Of a DNA stretch of 64,000 nt, positions 62,765 through 64,000 are shown piece by piece. Within the stretch, counting starts at the first letter, position 1, and each line of letters opens with the position of its first letter. The notes beneath the pieces are model-generated. The model saw nothing but the letters and a program-made list of their open reading frames with translations, was not told the origin of the DNA and made no database searches. This DNA is from Bosea sp. 29B (lineage in GTDB: Bacteria; Pseudomonadota; Alphaproteobacteria; Rhizobiales; Beijerinckiaceae): NCBI RefSeq assembly GCF_902506165.1, contig NZ_LR733817.1, forward strand, positions 248,001-312,000, written 5' to 3'. The position numbers and the translations under genes were made by a program.

Positions 62765-64000
62765 ATGTTGCAGAAATTGGCCCGAATTGGCGCAGCGGCG
62801 CTCGCCGTTGCTGTCGCTGGAGCGCCGGCTCTCGCCCAGCAGAAGGGTGGCGCGATCAACGTCGCCACGATCGGCGAGCCCAACACACTCGACCCGATGG
62901 TCGCCGCCGGCGACCTGCTGGGCATGATCACCCAGCACTTCTACGAGACGCTCTACACCTTCGACAAGAATTGGGCGCTGACCCCGCTTCTGGCCGAGAC
63001 GCTTCCACAGATCAGCGACGGCGGCAAGGTCTACACCATCCCGCTGCGCCAGGGTGTCACCTTCCACAACGGCAAGGCGATGACCGCACAGGACGTCGTC
63101 GCCTCGCTGAAGCGCTGGACCGAATTGGCCTCGCGCGGCAAGCTCGTCGCCGACAACATCGCGGGAATCGAGGCCAGCGACGAGAAGACGGTCAAGATCA
63201 CGCTGAAGGCCCCGTTCGCGCCGCTGACCGCGCTGCTAGCCTTCAACAACTCGGCCGCGGTGATCATGCCGGCCGACAAGATGGAGAACCCGATCAAGGA
63301 GGTGATCGGCACCGGGCCCTACCAGCTCAAGGAGCGCAAGCCCGACCAGTATATCCAGCTGACCCGCTTCGACGGCTACAAGCAGCGCCAGGGCGAGCCC
63401 GACGGCTTCGGCGGCGCGCGCAAGCAGTATCTCGACGAGATCCGCTTCGTGCCGGTGCCGGACGCCAATACCCGCGTCGAGGGTGCCCTCGCCGGCCAGT
63501 TCGACTTCGCCGACCTGATCCCTGTCGAGGCGTTTGACCGGCTGAAGGGCCAGGCCAAGACCGAGCCGGTGCTGATGCAGGGCTTCGGCTGGCCGATGTT
63601 CATCATGAACAACAAGCAGGGCATGATGACGTCAAAGGACATGCGCAAGGCTGTCCAGACGGCGCTCAACGCCGAGGACATGCTGGCCGCGGCCTTCGGC
63701 AAGCCCGAATTCTACAAGCTGGACGGCGCCATGTATCCGGAGGGCTATGCCTGGCGCAGCGACGCCGGCATCAAGGCCTACAACCAGGGCGACGCCGACA
63801 AGGCCAAGGCCCTGGCCAAGACCGCCAAATATGACGGCGCGCCGATCCGCATCCTGACCAGCCGCCAATACGAGTTCCACTACAAGATGGCGCAGGTCGC
63901 CGCCGAATACCTCAAGGCTGCCGGCCTGAAGGTCGACCTCCAGGTCGTCGACTGGGCGACCCTGGTGCAGCGCCGTGCCGAGCCGGCCCTGTGGGACATC
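62765..64000 (+). CDS. Family 5 ABC transporter substrate-binding protein, 3' end outside the window
   Basis: 412 codons are visible and the frame is open at the window end. GGGAGGA precedes the ATG and a signal peptide ends at APALA-QQKG. The mature part is of the DppA/OppA/NikA type: GEPNTLDPMVAAGD, YETLYTFDKNWALTPLLAE and FHNGKAMTAQDVVASLKRW. It binds a peptide, sugar or other solute in the periplasm; permease and ATPase genes are expected just downstream. Cotranscribed with the creatininase-family gene. Confidence 0.93.
   Translation, partial: MLQKLARIGAAALAVAVAGAPALAQQKGGAINVATIGEPNTLDPMVAAGDLLGMITQHFYETLYTFDKNWALTPLLAETLPQISDGGKVYTIPLRQGVTFHNGKAMTAQDVVASLKRWTELASRGKLVADNIAGIEASDEKTVKITLKAPFAPLTALLAFNNSAAVIMPADKMENPIKEVIGTGPYQLKERKPDQYIQLTRFDGYKQRQGEPDGFGGARKQYLDEIRFVPVPDANTRVEGALAGQFDFADLIPVEAFDRLKGQAKTEPVLMQGFGWPMFIMNNKQGMMTSKDMRKAVQTALNAEDMLAAAFGKPEFYKLDGAMYPEGYAWRSDAGIKAYNQGDADKAKALAKTAKYDGAPIRILTSRQYEFHYKMAQVAAEYLKAAGLKVDLQVVDWATLVQRRAEPALWDI

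Overview
The window is 64 kb of GC-rich chromosomal DNA from an alphaproteobacterium, most likely of the order Hyphomicrobiales (Rhizobiales) and possibly Bosea or a relative. The order is supported by a cysteine-free L31 protein, RcdA (DUF1465) and TrcR (DUF1013) cell-cycle proteins, a proteobacterial subunit IV of aa3 oxidase, DUF1192, paired DUF465 proteins and short palindromic intergenic repeats. The genus is only an impression. I see no tRNA, rRNA, insertion sequence, prophage or CRISPR array.

Positions 1-13,200 are mostly core and housekeeping genes: a partial ankyrin protein, an MsbA-type ABC exporter, rpmE, rcdA, a candidate small RNA beside a CtrA-type box, a quinone oxidoreductase, trcR, an MBL hydrolase, a chemotaxis receptor, prpE and a TauE-type permease. 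Positions 13,400-23,700 hold an acyl-CoA ligase, a DyP peroxidase, a LysR/MFS pair, and a minus-strand run AraC - AlaX - EamA exporter - ArgE-like deacylase. Positions 23,400-31,300 return to core functions (DUF465 pair, purEK, rpsU, a TPR lipoprotein, a hydrolase, the oxidase subunit IV, an ABC1/UbiB kinase).

Positions 30,400-36,100 are accessory. A BKACE enzyme is overlapped by an AbrB/Doc toxin-antitoxin pair with its own promoter and operator. Next comes an ArgH-like lyase overlapping a polar amino-acid ABC importer, with a divergent LysR gene. After rfbD-rfbA and a GlcD-type dehydrogenase, positions 40,600-51,100 carry the most interesting block. It contains an IclR regulator, BKACE plus class III aminotransferase on one strand, and on the other a class III CoA-transferase, SMP-30 lactonase, DapA-like lyase, a three-subunit Hcn/opine-oxidase-type dehydrogenase and an intradiol dioxygenase pair. 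Three near-identical 15-bp palindromes sit at its regulatory gaps, so it looks like one IclR regulon for an undescribed aromatic or amine catabolic route.

Positions 51,000-64,000 hold a DMT permease with divergent LysR, an MHS-type transporter, cyoABCD with a SURF1 gene, and an RpiR-regulated cluster (variant enolase-superfamily enzyme, creatininase-family hydrolase, peptide-type binding protein cut by the window end). The RpiR cluster has two matching palindromic operators, one inside a recognisable promoter.

Functions come from motif and family recognition by eye; no database search was run.
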